Assembly (NCBI GenBank): GCA_001766655.1
Contig: MJCC01000014.1
Location: forward strand, 475,599 to 530,833
Origin: Phytomonas francai
Taxonomy: Eukaryota; Euglenozoa; Kinetoplastea; Trypanosomatida; Trypanosomatidae
Reading direction: 5' to 3'
Length of the DNA stretch: 55,235 nt
Below are positions 18,324 through 28,341 of this stretch, in pieces; positions within the stretch are counted from its first letter, which is position 1, and each line of letters opens with the position of its first letter. The notes under the pieces were generated by a model. The model saw nothing but the letters and a program-made list of their open reading frames with translations. It ran no database searches and had not been told where the DNA came from. A program made the translations under genes and the position numbers.

Positions 18324-20882
18324 ATGTCTGAAAAGCAGCATGTTCTTTTGGGTGTTTTAAAAGAACGAATCACCCAACTTGAGGCAGAGCTCGAAAATTC
18401 AAACGATCGCCTCATCGCAACTTTAGAGGAAAAGGATGAGCTTGTGAAGGAAATGGAAGACTTACGCTCAGAAGCACATGAGGTTATTGGTCAATGGGAA
18501 AAGGAGGCAACTGATCTCCGTAATAAACTTGTGTCTTACAAATCGAATATTACATACTATGAAACATTGTTGAGGGAGAAGGATGATGCCCAAAAAGATC
18601 TAGAGAAAAAGGTTCACACATTAGAAGAGCTGTCTTCAACGTATTCTGAATCTATTGTGACACTTCAACAGCAGCTCAACGAGGCCAATCAATCGAAGAA
18701 AATCCTTCATGATAAATTAGCGAGAACCCAAGGGAAATCGGACGAGTTGACTCAACGTGTGAAGGAGTATGAAAGGTTGAACGAAGATCTTGCGAATGAG
18801 ATAAAAGATTTGCTTGATTTCAAGAAGGCGTCTTCTCAAGATCACCAAAAGCTGCATACATCATTGTCATATATCATGAAGGAGAATGCGTCTCTCAAAG
18901 TTGACAACAATGAGCTCACACTTCAAGCTCAAAAACTCGAGAACCATATCGTAGAATTAAACAAGGACAATGAGAGAATTTCGCAGGAATATGAAGTCTC
19001 GAAGCAATCCTCTGTAGAGCTTCAAACCGACCTCCGAAATGCTAAATCCTTATTGGAAGAACGAGAAATTCGCCTTACGAAGCTTAGCTCTGAAAATGCC
19101 GCGCTTGAATTATCAAATAAAGACTTATCCAATCGAGTAGATGATGCACTCAAGAGGGTTGAATCTTTGGAGGCTGTTTCGCAACAACAGCTTGAAATAA
19201 TATCCGGTTACGAAAAGGATATAGCCGAGTTCAAAGACGCTTGCATTTCTCGCTGTAAGATTATTGAGGAGCTACGTAGTAAGGTGGCTAGATTGGAGGA
19301 AGAACTAACTGGTGCGGCGGCATCCAGAAAGGATCTGGAGACTCAACTTACGATAGCAAAGGATTGCTACTCGAAACTGCTTTCGGAATCCAATGAAACT
19401 GAGCTCCGAAGCGAAGACACGATCAATAAACTTAAGAGTGAAATAGGTCTCGTTAAAGAGGAGTCATCACAACGAATTATCCTGGCCGAAGATAAATTGA
19501 ACGCTAATCTTCACCATGTTGAGGAACTCATCGCTTCCCTTCACAGTGTCGAAGCACGTGAGCTTTTCATTTCAGAACAAGAACAACGCTGCAAACTTGA
19601 ACTTTCCTTTCAAGCTCAGTTACGATTGTTGTCGGACGAGTATTTAGGGGTTCTTTTGTCCGAGATTCGTAATCTACGGAAGGAAAACGATAAGGTAAGG
19701 CTTGACGTATCACGTATTTGTTCTGAGAAGGAACAGGCACAGAACACTATTTTCACGTTGAAGGAGCAATTGTCCGAAGCAGATAGTGCGTTGTACGAGA
19801 AACATAAAGTTTGCTCCAGTATTGAACAAGAATTAAGTAACTCGAGCTCCATGGTAAAGGCTTTGCAGACGAAAAATAGTGCGTTGGAAGCAGATAATTC
19901 TTGGCTCAAGAATCAAGTTGAGGATATGCGAGGAGAGCTAGGGAGCTTGGATGAATTGCTTAATACAAGCCTGAACGAGATGCGCGAAGACAATGAAAGA
20001 CTGCAAATGGAAAATAAAAATCTACAAGCCTCCCTTATAAAGCTAAGGGAAGAGCGTGTTTGTGCTGAAGAGAAAAATGCACAAACAAGCAAGGAGCTGA
20101 ATGCTCTCAGGGAGAAGCTTGCTGCACAGACACGAGCATTGAATCTAGCTAATTGCCATTTGAGGTCTTCGAATTCACAAGTTGAACGGATGAGCGCTAT
20201 AGTAAAGGAGATGGAATCTCGTTTGGAATCCCAAGAGAAAGCAAGGAATGACTTATTGAATTCGAATGCAGCGCTGCTGACCAAGATGAATTCCTTAAAT
20301 GAAAAATTGCTCGCTACAGAAGTGAACAAAACTTCAATTATGGATGAAAAGCAGAATGAAATTGTCAGACTAAAGGCTAAAACAAACGAACTTATTCGGC
20401 GGTGCCAGGATTACGAAGCAACTCTCACAGAAGAACGAAGAAGGCATCTCGAAACGAACGAGTCCTTTGACGCGTTAAAGGGGAACATTGGGAAAATGAA
20501 GAATAGATTTGACGAGTTAAAAGCAAGATGTGGGAGTGATGCCGATTCTATTAAGCAGCTTTTAGCGGAGAGAGAGAATCTTATTAGCGAAAAGGATTCA
20601 ATTGTTGAAAAATACAATAAATTATATGAAACTTTTGTGAATACCCGAAAGGAATCGACGCTCAAAATGTCCGAGGAGATGGGGAGATTGATCGAGCTTG
20701 CAACAACACAGGAGAAAGAACTTAACTCGCTACGTAATGAAAATATTATTCTCAAGAAAAGTGTTTCCATGTTTTTGAAAGCATCCCCTAAATCAGAAAA
20801 TATACTTATAGAAAAATTGAATTTGTCTGAAGGGCCCCTGCGACATCCAAGAAAATTATCCGTTTCAAAAGACCCAAAGTAA
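18324..20882 (+). CDS. Coiled-coil protein of unknown function
   Basis: This 852-residue protein is nearly continuous coiled coil from about residue 10 to 815. Its heptads are rich in L, E, K, S and N, and recurrent asparagine-containing phrases such as KENASLKVDNNEL and EDNERLQMENKNLQ are seen. There is no globular domain, signal peptide or membrane segment. The C-terminal tail (about 815-852) is basic and Ser/Pro-containing (RHPRKLSVSKDPK). It is the first gene of the rightward unit. A pyrimidine-rich tract with AG at 18297-18298 precedes the ATG by 26 nt. In trypanosomatids such proteins often belong to the flagellar or basal-body cytoskeleton, but nothing here proves that. I do not recognise a specific orthologue. 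Confidence 0.85.
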   Translation: MSEKQHVLLGVLKERITQLEAELENSNDRLIATLEEKDELVKEMEDLRSEAHEVIGQWEKEATDLRNKLVSYKSNITYYETLLREKDDAQKDLEKKVHTLEELSSTYSESIVTLQQQLNEANQSKKILHDKLARTQGKSDELTQRVKEYERLNEDLANEIKDLLDFKKASSQDHQKLHTSLSYIMKENASLKVDNNELTLQAQKLENHIVELNKDNERISQEYEVSKQSSVELQTDLRNAKSLLEEREIRLTKLSSENAALELSNKDLSNRVDDALKRVESLEAVSQQQLEIISGYEKDIAEFKDACISRCKIIEELRSKVARLEEELTGAAASRKDLETQLTIAKDCYSKLLSESNETELRSEDTINKLKSEIGLVKEESSQRIILAEDKLNANLHHVEELIASLHSVEARELFISEQEQRCKLELSFQAQLRLLSDEYLGVLLSEIRNLRKENDKVRLDVSRICSEKEQAQNTIFTLKEQLSEADSALYEKHKVCSSIEQELSNSSSMVKALQTKNSALEADNSWLKNQVEDMRGELGSLDELLNTSLNEMREDNERLQMENKNLQASLIKLREERVCAEEKNAQTSKELNALREKLAAQTRALNLANCHLRSSNSQVERMSAIVKEMESRLESQEKARNDLLNSNAALLTKMNSLNEKLLATEVNKTSIMDEKQNEIVRLKAKTNELIRRCQDYEATLTEERRRHLETNESFDALKGNIGKMKNRFDELKARCGSDADSIKQLLAERENLISEKDSIVEKYNKLYETFVNTRKESTLKMSEEMGRLIELATTQEKELNSLRNENIILKKSVSMFLKASPKSENILIEKLNLSEGPLRHPRKLSVSKDPK

Positions 20883-21957
20883 AGGCATCAACGATTACTC
20901 GTTTGGTATTTTTGTCTTTAGTTTCATATATACGAATCGTAAAAAGCGGACTGTGTATATAAGCGTATATACCCATTATATGTGGTAAATCACGCATTTA
21001 AGGCACTTCAAGGCTTTTTCCTAGATTTTTTTTTGCCATACTAGATTTAGACTAAAAAATTACGATACATCATACGTTTAGGATTGTACTTTACTTCCAA
21101 TTATTCTCTAAAAAAGAAAATATGCGTCGAATTAGGAAAATGAATTTGCTAATTCTTTCAACTTATTATTATTATCCTTTCTCATCGCCCTCTGTTGTTC
21201 TTTAGACGTCAACAAGCATACAGATGGACAACTATGTCTTATTTCAAGTGTGGATTATCTCTAATGTATTAGACTAGATCACTGTTGAACTTGATTTGAT
21301 TTTAGAACAGCATAACCATATACTGAATATTTGGAAGAGGAGTAAGTGACTCAATGCATATACCATACCATCATGAGCGGTGGCAAATGACACTTCTGCA
21401 AACCTCCTTGCAAACATTTTCAAATTTTACATATCATGGATTCTCAGAGATAACAAGCGATTTGGTATGGGAAAAGAGCTTCCCTTGCAATACCTATGCG
21501 GGTGACTTTTAGTCCCTGAAATCTCTACGCTGTTTTCACTTTATTAGAGTCTAGTTATAAGGTGTCTAAAAAATTAGTAGCTGTACACTTTCAGCGTTAA
21601 ATGTTACCAAAAACTATTCTGGTCAGTTTTAGTTCTTCTAGGGGAGATTGGGATGACTGTGTTGATAACAACAACAAGTATTACATTTATCCAAACCGTC
21701 TTATTATCAGTGCTTAATCTTGGACTAAAGTTCGGATGCATTTTTAGCGACGTAATCATTTCTGTGTAGAATGAATAAGCGCTGATTGCATATCCTCATT
21801 TCTCTTTTGATATTCAAAATTTAATGCCTATAAACCACTTTCTAACTGGGATATTTACTCCATACTACAATGAATTCCTACAAGTGTTTCTTTCTCCGTA
21901 ACTTTTTACCAATTCATCGTGTTTATTTTCCGAGACACACTCAATTGATCAAAGTTG
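20883..21957. other. Intergenic region, no clear gene
   Basis: About 1.07 kb of AT-rich DNA between the coiled-coil gene and the next gene. A pyrimidine-rich stretch and an AG at 21933-21934 near its end probably form the next gene's splice acceptor. No RNA gene or repeat is recognised. Confidence 0.6.
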
Positions 21958-22890
21958 ATGTCTTACCGGAGGAAAGCTGCACCCGCAAAGGAGCTTAACC
22001 CATTGCAGAGATTGTGCAAGTTTCTCAATGCGAATGCCAATAGCGTACCTTTTCAGGCACACAATGCGCTGGCTCTCTTAAGGCAAATGAAGCAAAACCA
22101 GAAAACAGTTTTTGATCAGTTTAGTAAACAGGCAGCCGTGCAAAGTTTTTTCCCAGCTCATGTTGTTGGTGATAACATAAAGGAAAATGCCACGGTCTAT
22201 ACCTTGCCTTTCCCAGAATACTTTATCGACCCTAATGATAAACCCAACGATTTCGAACCTCGTAGATTCTACCATGCTAGCTCCGTTGCTATTTCTGATA
22301 AAAATAGAAAACCTGGAGTACACATACCGCGTTGTGGCCTTACCGGTTTATTTTTTAACAGGGAGGAGGTGATTGATAATTTGCAAGCTGCGGCGTCTGA
22401 CTTGGGCTTCAGCTCTCCTTTTTGGATTCGCAGTGATCATCCTGCACTTCGTTCTGGATTTTTGACCGTTAAAAATGGTAGCGAGGTGATTTGCATTAGC
22501 TTGACTGCGGAGGTCACCACTGTGGAGAATGTGGAGCCATTTGCTGCGAACCTGCTGCATTCAAGCCTTCGGAACGGCACGGAGTTTTTGAAGCCCTCTG
22601 CCTCCATTCCAAAAGGGATGAACGCCATCACCGGTTTCGTATCGACAAATCCTTTTATACAGTCGTTGCCTCGGCGCGGCCTTTGGCTATCACGCGACCA
22701 GCTCTTACAACATGGGCTCGCGCTCAAGTTAGCAAAGGATCCTATTTCTGATGACAAGACTTTTACGCTTGTGGAAACTCTTCAATGGGAGCTATATAAT
22801 GCGGATCAGCTCACAGTGCCGGGAAGGCTAGGGCTAAGACAATGCGTTCCTCATGATGAGGCTATCGGAAGCCTATTTCAGCCATTTTAA
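21958..22890 (+). CDS. Kinetoplastid-type protein of unknown function
   Basis: This 310-residue protein starts MSYRRKAAPAKELNPLQRLC. It lacks membrane segments and coiled coils and looks like a globular soluble protein. Recurrent aromatic and proline positions (TLPFPEYFIDP, GVHIPRCGLTGLFF, RRGLWLSRDQLLQHG) suggest a folded domain of mixed alpha/beta type. The basic, acidic-poor first 11 residues could be a short mitochondrial import signal, but this is weak. The frame's first codon is a TTG directly before the ATG; I take the ATG. AG at 21933-21934 gives a 5' UTR of about 23 nt. Codon use is like that of its neighbours. I do not recognise the family; a mitochondrial role is a guess only. Confidence 0.85.
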   Translation: MSYRRKAAPAKELNPLQRLCKFLNANANSVPFQAHNALALLRQMKQNQKTVFDQFSKQAAVQSFFPAHVVGDNIKENATVYTLPFPEYFIDPNDKPNDFEPRRFYHASSVAISDKNRKPGVHIPRCGLTGLFFNREEVIDNLQAAASDLGFSSPFWIRSDHPALRSGFLTVKNGSEVICISLTAEVTTVENVEPFAANLLHSSLRNGTEFLKPSASIPKGMNAITGFVSTNPFIQSLPRRGLWLSRDQLLQHGLALKLAKDPISDDKTFTLVETLQWELYNADQLTVPGRLGLRQCVPHDEAIGSLFQPF

Positions 22891-23218
22891 AGGTAGTTCC
22901 CTTGCTTTGTTTCATTGGTATTTCCATACAATTGGCTGCCTTCTAAGATTAAACAATATTGCAGATTTTTCGCCATAGATGTTTTACAAAGATTGTAAAT
23001 TGGAATATATATATATTGTAGATATAGATTAATTTGCTAAATGAAACTTATTAAAAATTTACTAATTCTTGTTGAGTTGAATAGGTCAACAGGATATGTG
23101 TGCATAAATTTCCTCTATTTTTCATTTATTCAACATCACGCTTTGCCTTTTTGCCATCCTGTGGATTGCTTAAGAAAGCTTCGCTCTGGGAATCTCTTAC
23201 AGAAAGGCATCATCATTT
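22891..23218. other. Short intergenic region
   Basis: AT-rich spacer of about 0.33 kb. A pyrimidine-rich stretch lies around 23110-23160, and the likely trans-splice AG is at 23201-23202, 17 nt before the next ATG. No gene is seen. Confidence 0.6.
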
Positions 23219-24091
23219 ATGTCTGTTCTTGCATCTGGAGTGATCGCGTACCTTGCGAATTTGGTTGTTGTGTTCGGGCTCTATCCTTACCGTGATTACG
23301 TCAAGGGCTTCCATGCGGGGAGGAGAACCGTGGCGAACCTACCCCAATTTTGCTTGTCCCGCTACCGGGGCATGCTGACAAATCCATCGCAGCCCCTGCT
23401 TCTCGCAGCCCCGGAGGGATTTCTGTATTTCGGCTACGCTCTCGGGGCCGGCGGACCGACCGGGGCCATTCTCGGCGGCGTCCTTCACGCGCACGCGAAG
23501 GTTTTCGTCGCGACGGTGGCCCGTCGGATGAGCGCGAGCAGCCGGTACAACCGCCTCGACCGCCGGACGTACTCCTCCGTTTTGAATTGCGTCGTTTCGA
23601 GTGCCGGACACTTCGGGGTTTTGTCGTTTTTTGCGGGCGGCCTCGCGACGTCGCTGATATCGGCGCTGTGGTACGGCGTCGCCTTGGCCGTCCTGGGCCA
23701 AACGCCCAGCAAAGGGGGGCTGGGGGACGTCTGGGAGGCCTTTCGCGCCCACGCCCTCCTGACATTTTTGTCGAATCCGATTCGAAATACCTTCCGGTCC
23801 GCTTTGGCTCAGCGCGAGCGTGCGGGCGGGGTGCGACGCCTCCGCGATTACGCCGCCGGCGAGGCTGCGGTTTTTAGCGAGGCCGGCGCCGTCTTTCGGA
23901 CGATGTGGCGCACGGAGGGCATCTCCTTTTTTCTCCATGGTGTTCTCCGCACGACATTCAAGACTTCTGTACCGTTTGCGATCACATATGGCCTCTTTAG
24001 GCGCATGGGTGGCTCCATTGGTTCGCCTAACCAGCGCAAAGAGGGTGGTAGTGGCCACATCGGAGGTCGTCGATTTTTACGTCGACACTAA
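23219..24091 (+). CDS. Divergent mitochondrial-carrier-like membrane protein (GC-mosaic gene)
   Basis: This 290-residue hydrophobic protein has several possible membrane segments (residues about 2-22, 45-95, 125-160, 235-265). The repeat pattern recalls the three-fold mitochondrial carrier family. GLYPYRDYVKGF and SNPIRNTFRSAL stand where carriers have the Px[DE]xx[KR] signature at the end of odd helices. MWRTEGISFFLHGVLRTTFKTSVPFAITYGLFRRM looks like the carrier segment leading into an even helix. The signature residues are degenerate, so substrate and even transport activity are open. The central part (about 23330-23925) is strikingly GC-rich while both gene ends are not. ATG 23219 follows an AG at 23201. 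The antisense strand of the GC-rich part is also open by composition, and those frames are shadows. Confidence 0.7.
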   Translation: MSVLASGVIAYLANLVVVFGLYPYRDYVKGFHAGRRTVANLPQFCLSRYRGMLTNPSQPLLLAAPEGFLYFGYALGAGGPTGAILGGVLHAHAKVFVATVARRMSASSRYNRLDRRTYSSVLNCVVSSAGHFGVLSFFAGGLATSLISALWYGVALAVLGQTPSKGGLGDVWEAFRAHALLTFLSNPIRNTFRSALAQRERAGGVRRLRDYAAGEAAVFSEAGAVFRTMWRTEGISFFLHGVLRTTFKTSVPFAITYGLFRRMGGSIGSPNQRKEGGSGHIGGRRFLRRH

Positions 24092-24723
24092 ATTTTGCTA
24101 TGAGTGAATCGCCAAGAAACCTTGAATGTTGAATGAATTCATCGAACCGTGTAAACTCATAAATACTTTTTTTCCCTTTCCCTTAGCGCCTTTTTTCCCC
24201 TTGCAATGGATAGCACAACAAAGGCCATTGTCTGATTCGCCTATATTACATCTTACCAAAGATGTTCTTTGCTTCACACCCGCGCTTTGTGTTATTTGGT
24301 TGCGAAATTATAGTGGCTCTGAACGTTAGCCTTAATCCTTCACCCCCTTTTTCGTTTTTAGTTGCATCACCTTTAATTGAGACACACCCATGTGATTTTC
24401 AATGACATGCATTCAACACATGAGTATTCTCTCCCCTCTATTTGCTTTAGTGGCAGAACGGGGGACATGTGGTAGGAGACTACAAGTTGTATCTAATGGT
24501 ATGGTATATTCCTTGGTATTTACATTTTTACTCGTGGAATACATGTATGATCTAAAGAAAAAAATCATATGCGATGCTACTTATTTTATTTAGCACCGTC
24601 ATCTGTATGCATGGCGGGCCGAGTGAACATTTTTTCCCTGTGTTATACACCCTCTTTATCCCTCTCTAAGATAATTTCGATAGCATCACCCGAATTGAGT
24701 CTTAAAAAGGGTAAGATCACAAA
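24092..24723. other. Intergenic region, no clear gene
   Basis: About 0.63 kb of spacer. A plus-strand 67-codon frame at 24126-24329 has no domain. Near its end a pyrimidine tract and AG form the probable ARL2 splice acceptor. Confidence 0.6.
24650..24670 (+). promoter_or_regulatory. Predicted trans-splice acceptor of ARL2
   Basis: A CCTCTTTATCCCTCTCT tract is followed immediately by AAG, with AG at 24669-24670. This would give a 53-nt 5' UTR before the ARL2 ATG. Confidence 0.5.
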
Positions 24724-25284
24724 ATGGGACTGCTGTCAATTATAAAAAAGACTAAGCGAAAGGAGCGCGAGATGCGTATCTTGATGCTTGGTTTAGACAA
24801 TGCAGGAAAGACTACTTGTGTCAAAAAATTTTGTGGAAAAGATACAAATTCTATCAGCCCCACCCTAGGTTTTCAGATCACCGCCTTTACATTCAAGGGT
24901 TACACTCTCAATGTCTGGGATGTAGGCGGTCAGCAATCTCTGCGTAGTTACTGGCGTAATTACTTTGAAAGTACCGACGGGCTCGTATGGGTCGTAGATA
25001 GCAATGATACCGATAAGCTTGAGATATGCAAACAGGAGCTCCATAGCCTTTTGTTGGAGGAACGCTTAGCGGGCGCGAGTTTACTGATTTTTATGAACAA
25101 ACAGGATATCTCAACGGCCATACCACCGCCCCAAATCCAATCTATACTTGATGTGGAGAGCATTTGTAAAGGCCGCAGACACGTTCACTTATGCTCGTGT
25201 AGTGCCAAGACAGGTGAGGGATTATTGGAGGGAATGAGGTGGATGGTGCAGGATATTGCCAATCGAATGTACTTTTCTAGTTGA
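24724..25284 (+). CDS. ARL2: ADP-ribosylation-factor-like GTPase ARL2
   Basis: This 186-residue small GTPase is nearly collinear with animal ARL2 (184 residues). It begins [20 protein letters not shown], with P-loop GLDNAGKT (residues 23-30) and switch I region SPTLGFQI. Switch II is [18 protein letters not shown] with the catalytic Gln. NKQD gives guanine specificity and the SAK segment is [11 protein letters not shown]2 acts with tubulin cofactors in tubulin folding and microtubule assembly, and with the effectors BART and PDE-delta in ciliary and lipidated-protein trafficking. In trypanosomes it is linked to microtubule acetylation and cytokinesis. All nucleotide-binding motifs are intact. 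Gly2 is present but ARL2 is usually not myristoylated. Very secure. Confidence 0.96.
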   Translation: MGLLSIIKKTKRKEREMRILMLGLDNAGKTTCVKKFCGKDTNSISPTLGFQITAFTFKGYTLNVWDVGGQQSLRSYWRNYFESTDGLVWVVDSNDTDKLEICKQELHSLLLEERLAGASLLIFMNKQDISTAIPPPQIQSILDVESICKGRRHVHLCSCSAKTGEGLLEGMRWMVQDIANRMYFSS

Positions 25285-25398
25285 ATACTTAAAAATACGC
25301 ATGGCTATTCCCGTAAAAGATATGTACAGTAGCTTCCAATCTACGTTGCTGTCCTGCTTTCTCATGCTATTGTAAGTGTTTAATATGGCTTCGTTTCC

Positions 25399-25431
25399 AA
25401 TCTCTCTTGCTATTCTTATTATTGTTAATAG
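25399..25431 (+). promoter_or_regulatory. Predicted trans-splice acceptor of the LMBR1-like gene
   Basis: A TC/TT-rich tract ends in AATAG with AG at 25430-25431, giving an 86-nt 5' UTR before ATG 25518. It lies downstream of the TTG that opens the longest frame (25407). This decides the start in favour of 25518. Confidence 0.5.
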
Positions 25432-25517
25432 AAGAGTCCGTTTCTAAAAAATGGTTTGAACAAAAAATATATACGTATAGTCTCCCAAGTACTCGCATAA
25501 TAAATTCATTGGAAGTG

Positions 25518-26906
25518 ATGCTTTGGTGGTTTATAGCTGTAAGTATCGTCGTGGCCCTTTTAGTGTTATCATTGAGTTTATATGTCGTTTGTGTACTATC
25601 CGCGGAAGAGGAGGGGGATAATTCATGGATGTACAAAAGTATAATTGTCCTAGCCGTTTCCTTATCATTTTATAATGTACTTCTGTTACCATTCCAGGCT
25701 GCCTTCTTGAAGGAGTATCCTGATGTTGACGTATCCTGGGCGTGGGAAGTTCTCCTCATCGCCTCTGCCTTACTAGCATTGGTTGCAATACCTTTTGCTT
25801 TGATTCACTATGAAACCTGGGATCCTAACAACCCTGCTTCGTCTACGCATCAGCTCAATATGGCCACTACCGGTACAATGCTGATTATTGTGTTTCTTTC
25901 TGGTCTATTTTGGGTCCTTTGGATGGCGGAGGAAACTGCAGGAAGCGGCACCGGGACCCGCAATGATATGGATGGTAGGGGGGGAACACCAACAGCAGGT
26001 GCCGCACGTGGTTCATTTTCATCCTTTTTGGTTCTTCTGAATGTTTCAATTGGTTGGCTCTTTTTTGTCTTTTTCGGAGGGGTTGGCTTGATAGGGGCTC
26101 CCCTGTATAGCTTACGTGCCTTTTTAAAGCGTCCGCGCCGGATTACTGTCGAGATGTACGAGGCTAGGCGCATTAAAATGTCTGTTCAGTCGGCGAACTT
26201 GCTGGAGGTAGGTCAAAGGCTAGAATATGAGTTAAGAGGGCGCGGATGGCTGCACGGTAAGAACCGACGCCGCTTATTGTCTTTCAAGCGGAGTGTTCAT
26301 GCGCTGGAGCGTGAGTTCCGCTACACTGAACAGTGCTTTAATATTGAACGTGTTTCCATTCTAAAGCAATACGTTATGCTAGCAATTTCCTGCTTCGCGT
26401 GTATTCTAAGTGTAGCGTGGCTTCTGCATATCATCTTTTATGACTTAAAGTTCGCTCATTTATATCTCAACGATGTATTTGTGTTTTTAGACCAATTAAT
26501 ACCTATGGTAGGTGTCCTCCTTTATGCTGCTATGACCGTCTATTTGATGTGGTGCGCACTCGTTGGGTGCTGGACGGTTGGTGGCAACTTTTTCTTTTTT
26601 ATAGTATTTCCATTAGAAAAAAAAGCCACTATGCTGAATACTTTGCTGCTAAATACGCTCTTGTTACTTCTGTCTTCCATGGCAGTGGTGCAATTGTGTG
26701 TTTCAAGTTTTGATTGCTATGCTGCGAACACAAACATGAGACAGGTCTTTCAGCAGGATGTGTCTCAGTTGTGGGGTGTAAGAGAGGCCATTGCATATTC
26801 ACCGTACGCCCTCGTCGCTGTGTCAACGTTTTCACTTTTTTGCTTTTTAATTTGCCCTAATCATCAGGTGGATAGCTTCGACAATGACGAAGAGCTTCTC
26901 TTCTAG
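25518..26906 (+). CDS. LMBR1-like polytopic membrane protein
   Basis: This 462-residue protein has about nine hydrophobic helices. It opens MLWWFIAVSIVVALLVLSLS and includes SFLVLLNVSIGWLFFVFFGG and VFLDQLIPMVGVLLYAAMTV. A charged cytosolic loop (about residues 215-285) is rich in Arg/Glu and helical. The TM order, the LIGAPLYSL motif leading into the loop and the VFPLEKKATMLNTLL region agree with the LMBR1/LMBD1 family (Pfam PF04791). Members include lysosomal cobalamin exporter LMBD1 and the lipocalin receptor LIMR. A lysosomal or endosomal membrane role is possible, but the substrate is unknown. A Gly/Ala-rich luminal insertion (about 140-165) is variable sequence. The upstream extension to 25407 depends on TTG and is rejected. 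Family call fairly secure. Confidence 0.82.
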   Translation: MLWWFIAVSIVVALLVLSLSLYVVCVLSAEEEGDNSWMYKSIIVLAVSLSFYNVLLLPFQAAFLKEYPDVDVSWAWEVLLIASALLALVAIPFALIHYETWDPNNPASSTHQLNMATTGTMLIIVFLSGLFWVLWMAEETAGSGTGTRNDMDGRGGTPTAGAARGSFSSFLVLLNVSIGWLFFVFFGGVGLIGAPLYSLRAFLKRPRRITVEMYEARRIKMSVQSANLLEVGQRLEYELRGRGWLHGKNRRRLLSFKRSVHALEREFRYTEQCFNIERVSILKQYVMLAISCFACILSVAWLLHIIFYDLKFAHLYLNDVFVFLDQLIPMVGVLLYAAMTVYLMWCALVGCWTVGGNFFFFIVFPLEKKATMLNTLLLNTLLLLLSSMAVVQLCVSSFDCYAANTNMRQVFQQDVSQLWGVREAIAYSPYALVAVSTFSLFCFLICPNHQVDSFDNDEELLF

Positions 26907-27239
26907 TTTTTTTTTTCCAACCAAAGGAATTAAATTCCGTATCATATTTTTTAAATTTTGCATGGCCTTTATGCTGCTCTTATGCGTTTCGAGAGCTTCG
27001 TTTAACAGAGTTATGAAATCTCTCTCTTTCTATATATATACAGCCTTCATTCTTAGTAACATATATGCTTCTTTCCCCTTTCTGAATGCATGTCGCTTTT
27101 GTTGTTTTTGTGCTTTGTTTGTATGTCATTATCCCATTTTTTTTCTTAATTATTAACACTCTACCCAAGCTTTTATTTCTATTGACACTTTATGAAGCTA
27201 AACACAGGAGTGGATTTTTTATTTGATAAGTAAATAAAA
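26907..27239. other. Short intergenic region
   Basis: T-rich spacer of 0.33 kb. A polypyrimidine stretch (27130-27166) with AG at 27168-27169 probably is the splice acceptor for coatomer zeta. No gene is called. Confidence 0.6.
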
Positions 27240-27794
27240 ATGGATTTCTTGCATTACGTTCAGGGAATAGTTATTCTGGACCGAACAGGAAAACGCATTT
27301 TTGCAAAATATTACACAAAAGGAGATGTGTGCGAGTCCTCAAAGAGCCTCGATGCAATTGAGAAGCAGCAACAGCTAGAAATTGCTGCTTATCAATCCAT
27401 TAAAGATAGTAGATGCAACTTGAGTTATTTGAGCGATGGAGACATTATGATCATAGATCAGTATACGATCTTATATCACCAAGGTGATGATGTAACATTC
27501 ATGGTAATTGGCCACAAAGAGGAGAATGAATTGGTGCTGAATACTGTCCTCAAAACACTTGTAGATGCCCTTAAGCAAGTACTCAAAGCGCCACAACTTT
27601 ACACCCGACTGCTTCTGGAGAACTACAATGCAGTTATCTTGACAGTAGACGAGATGATTGATGGGGGAATCATTTTGGAAACTGACCCAACAGGGATAGC
27701 ATCTGAGGTGGAGGTGCACTCCCGAAAGACTGGAGACGACGTGGCTTCTAAAGCAATCAGTACGGTCAACCGCTACCTACGTGATGCTATATGA
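27240..27794 (+). CDS. COPZ: Coatomer subunit zeta (COPI)
   Basis: This 184-residue small subunit of the COPI coat pairs with gamma-COP and drives retrograde Golgi-to-ER vesicle formation. It has the clathrin-adaptor small-chain (longin-like) fold across almost the full length: VQGIVILDRTGKRIFAKYY opens the first strands, and TILYHQGDDVTFMVIG gives the next strand pair. ENELVLNTVLKTLVDALKQVL forms the long helix. LLENYNAVILTVDEMIDGGIILETDP is the highly conserved zeta-COP signature. The length is that of the family, so the gene is complete. ATG 27240 has an AG at 27168-27169 about 70 nt upstream. Secure. Confidence 0.94.
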   Translation: MDFLHYVQGIVILDRTGKRIFAKYYTKGDVCESSKSLDAIEKQQQLEIAAYQSIKDSRCNLSYLSDGDIMIIDQYTILYHQGDDVTFMVIGHKEENELVLNTVLKTLVDALKQVLKAPQLYTRLLLENYNAVILTVDEMIDGGIILETDPTGIASEVEVHSRKTGDDVASKAISTVNRYLRDAI

Positions 27795-28341
27795 GCCAGA
27801 ATGGGATAGGTATAACAAATTGGTGTTTACTTAAGCTATGGTTTGTTGAGTTAAATTCTACAAGGGTGACAGACGTATGAAGTTATATATTTTTTAGATT
27901 TCATTAAAATGTAGCGTGGAAGTATTCTGTCTTTTTTTTTTTAATTGTCTGTTTTCTTCTTTCAGATTCTTAATCCTTTACGGAGTTTTTATGTGGTGCA
28001 CCTTTTTTTAGTCTGTTAAGCTAAAACAGGTTTTGGGAAATACCTCTAATTTATAATAGGCTTCATCATAATCTTATTGTTAGTATTTATTATTACTGTT
28101 TTCTTCTACATATGATCTATCTATTAAAGGACATGGACCTAATTATTCTTCAATTATTTATAGATACTTAAATGCGTAGTATCTGAACAACAAAGAAGCC
28201 TTTACATCTTTCTGTATCGTGGACTAGGCGAAATATGAAGCAAATCAGTCAGACCTGTGATTCTTAACAGTAGCTCAATGGATTATACACATTTTAGACT
28301 ACGGTGACTGTCACTCTATTGCACTTTGGTGTGTATTTACT

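Noticed and set aside
23301..24060. Long antisense frames opposite the carrier-like gene (up to 239 codons)
   Set aside because: Product is Arg/Pro/Gly-rich and caused by few stop codons in GC-rich DNA; the sense frame has carrier-like features.
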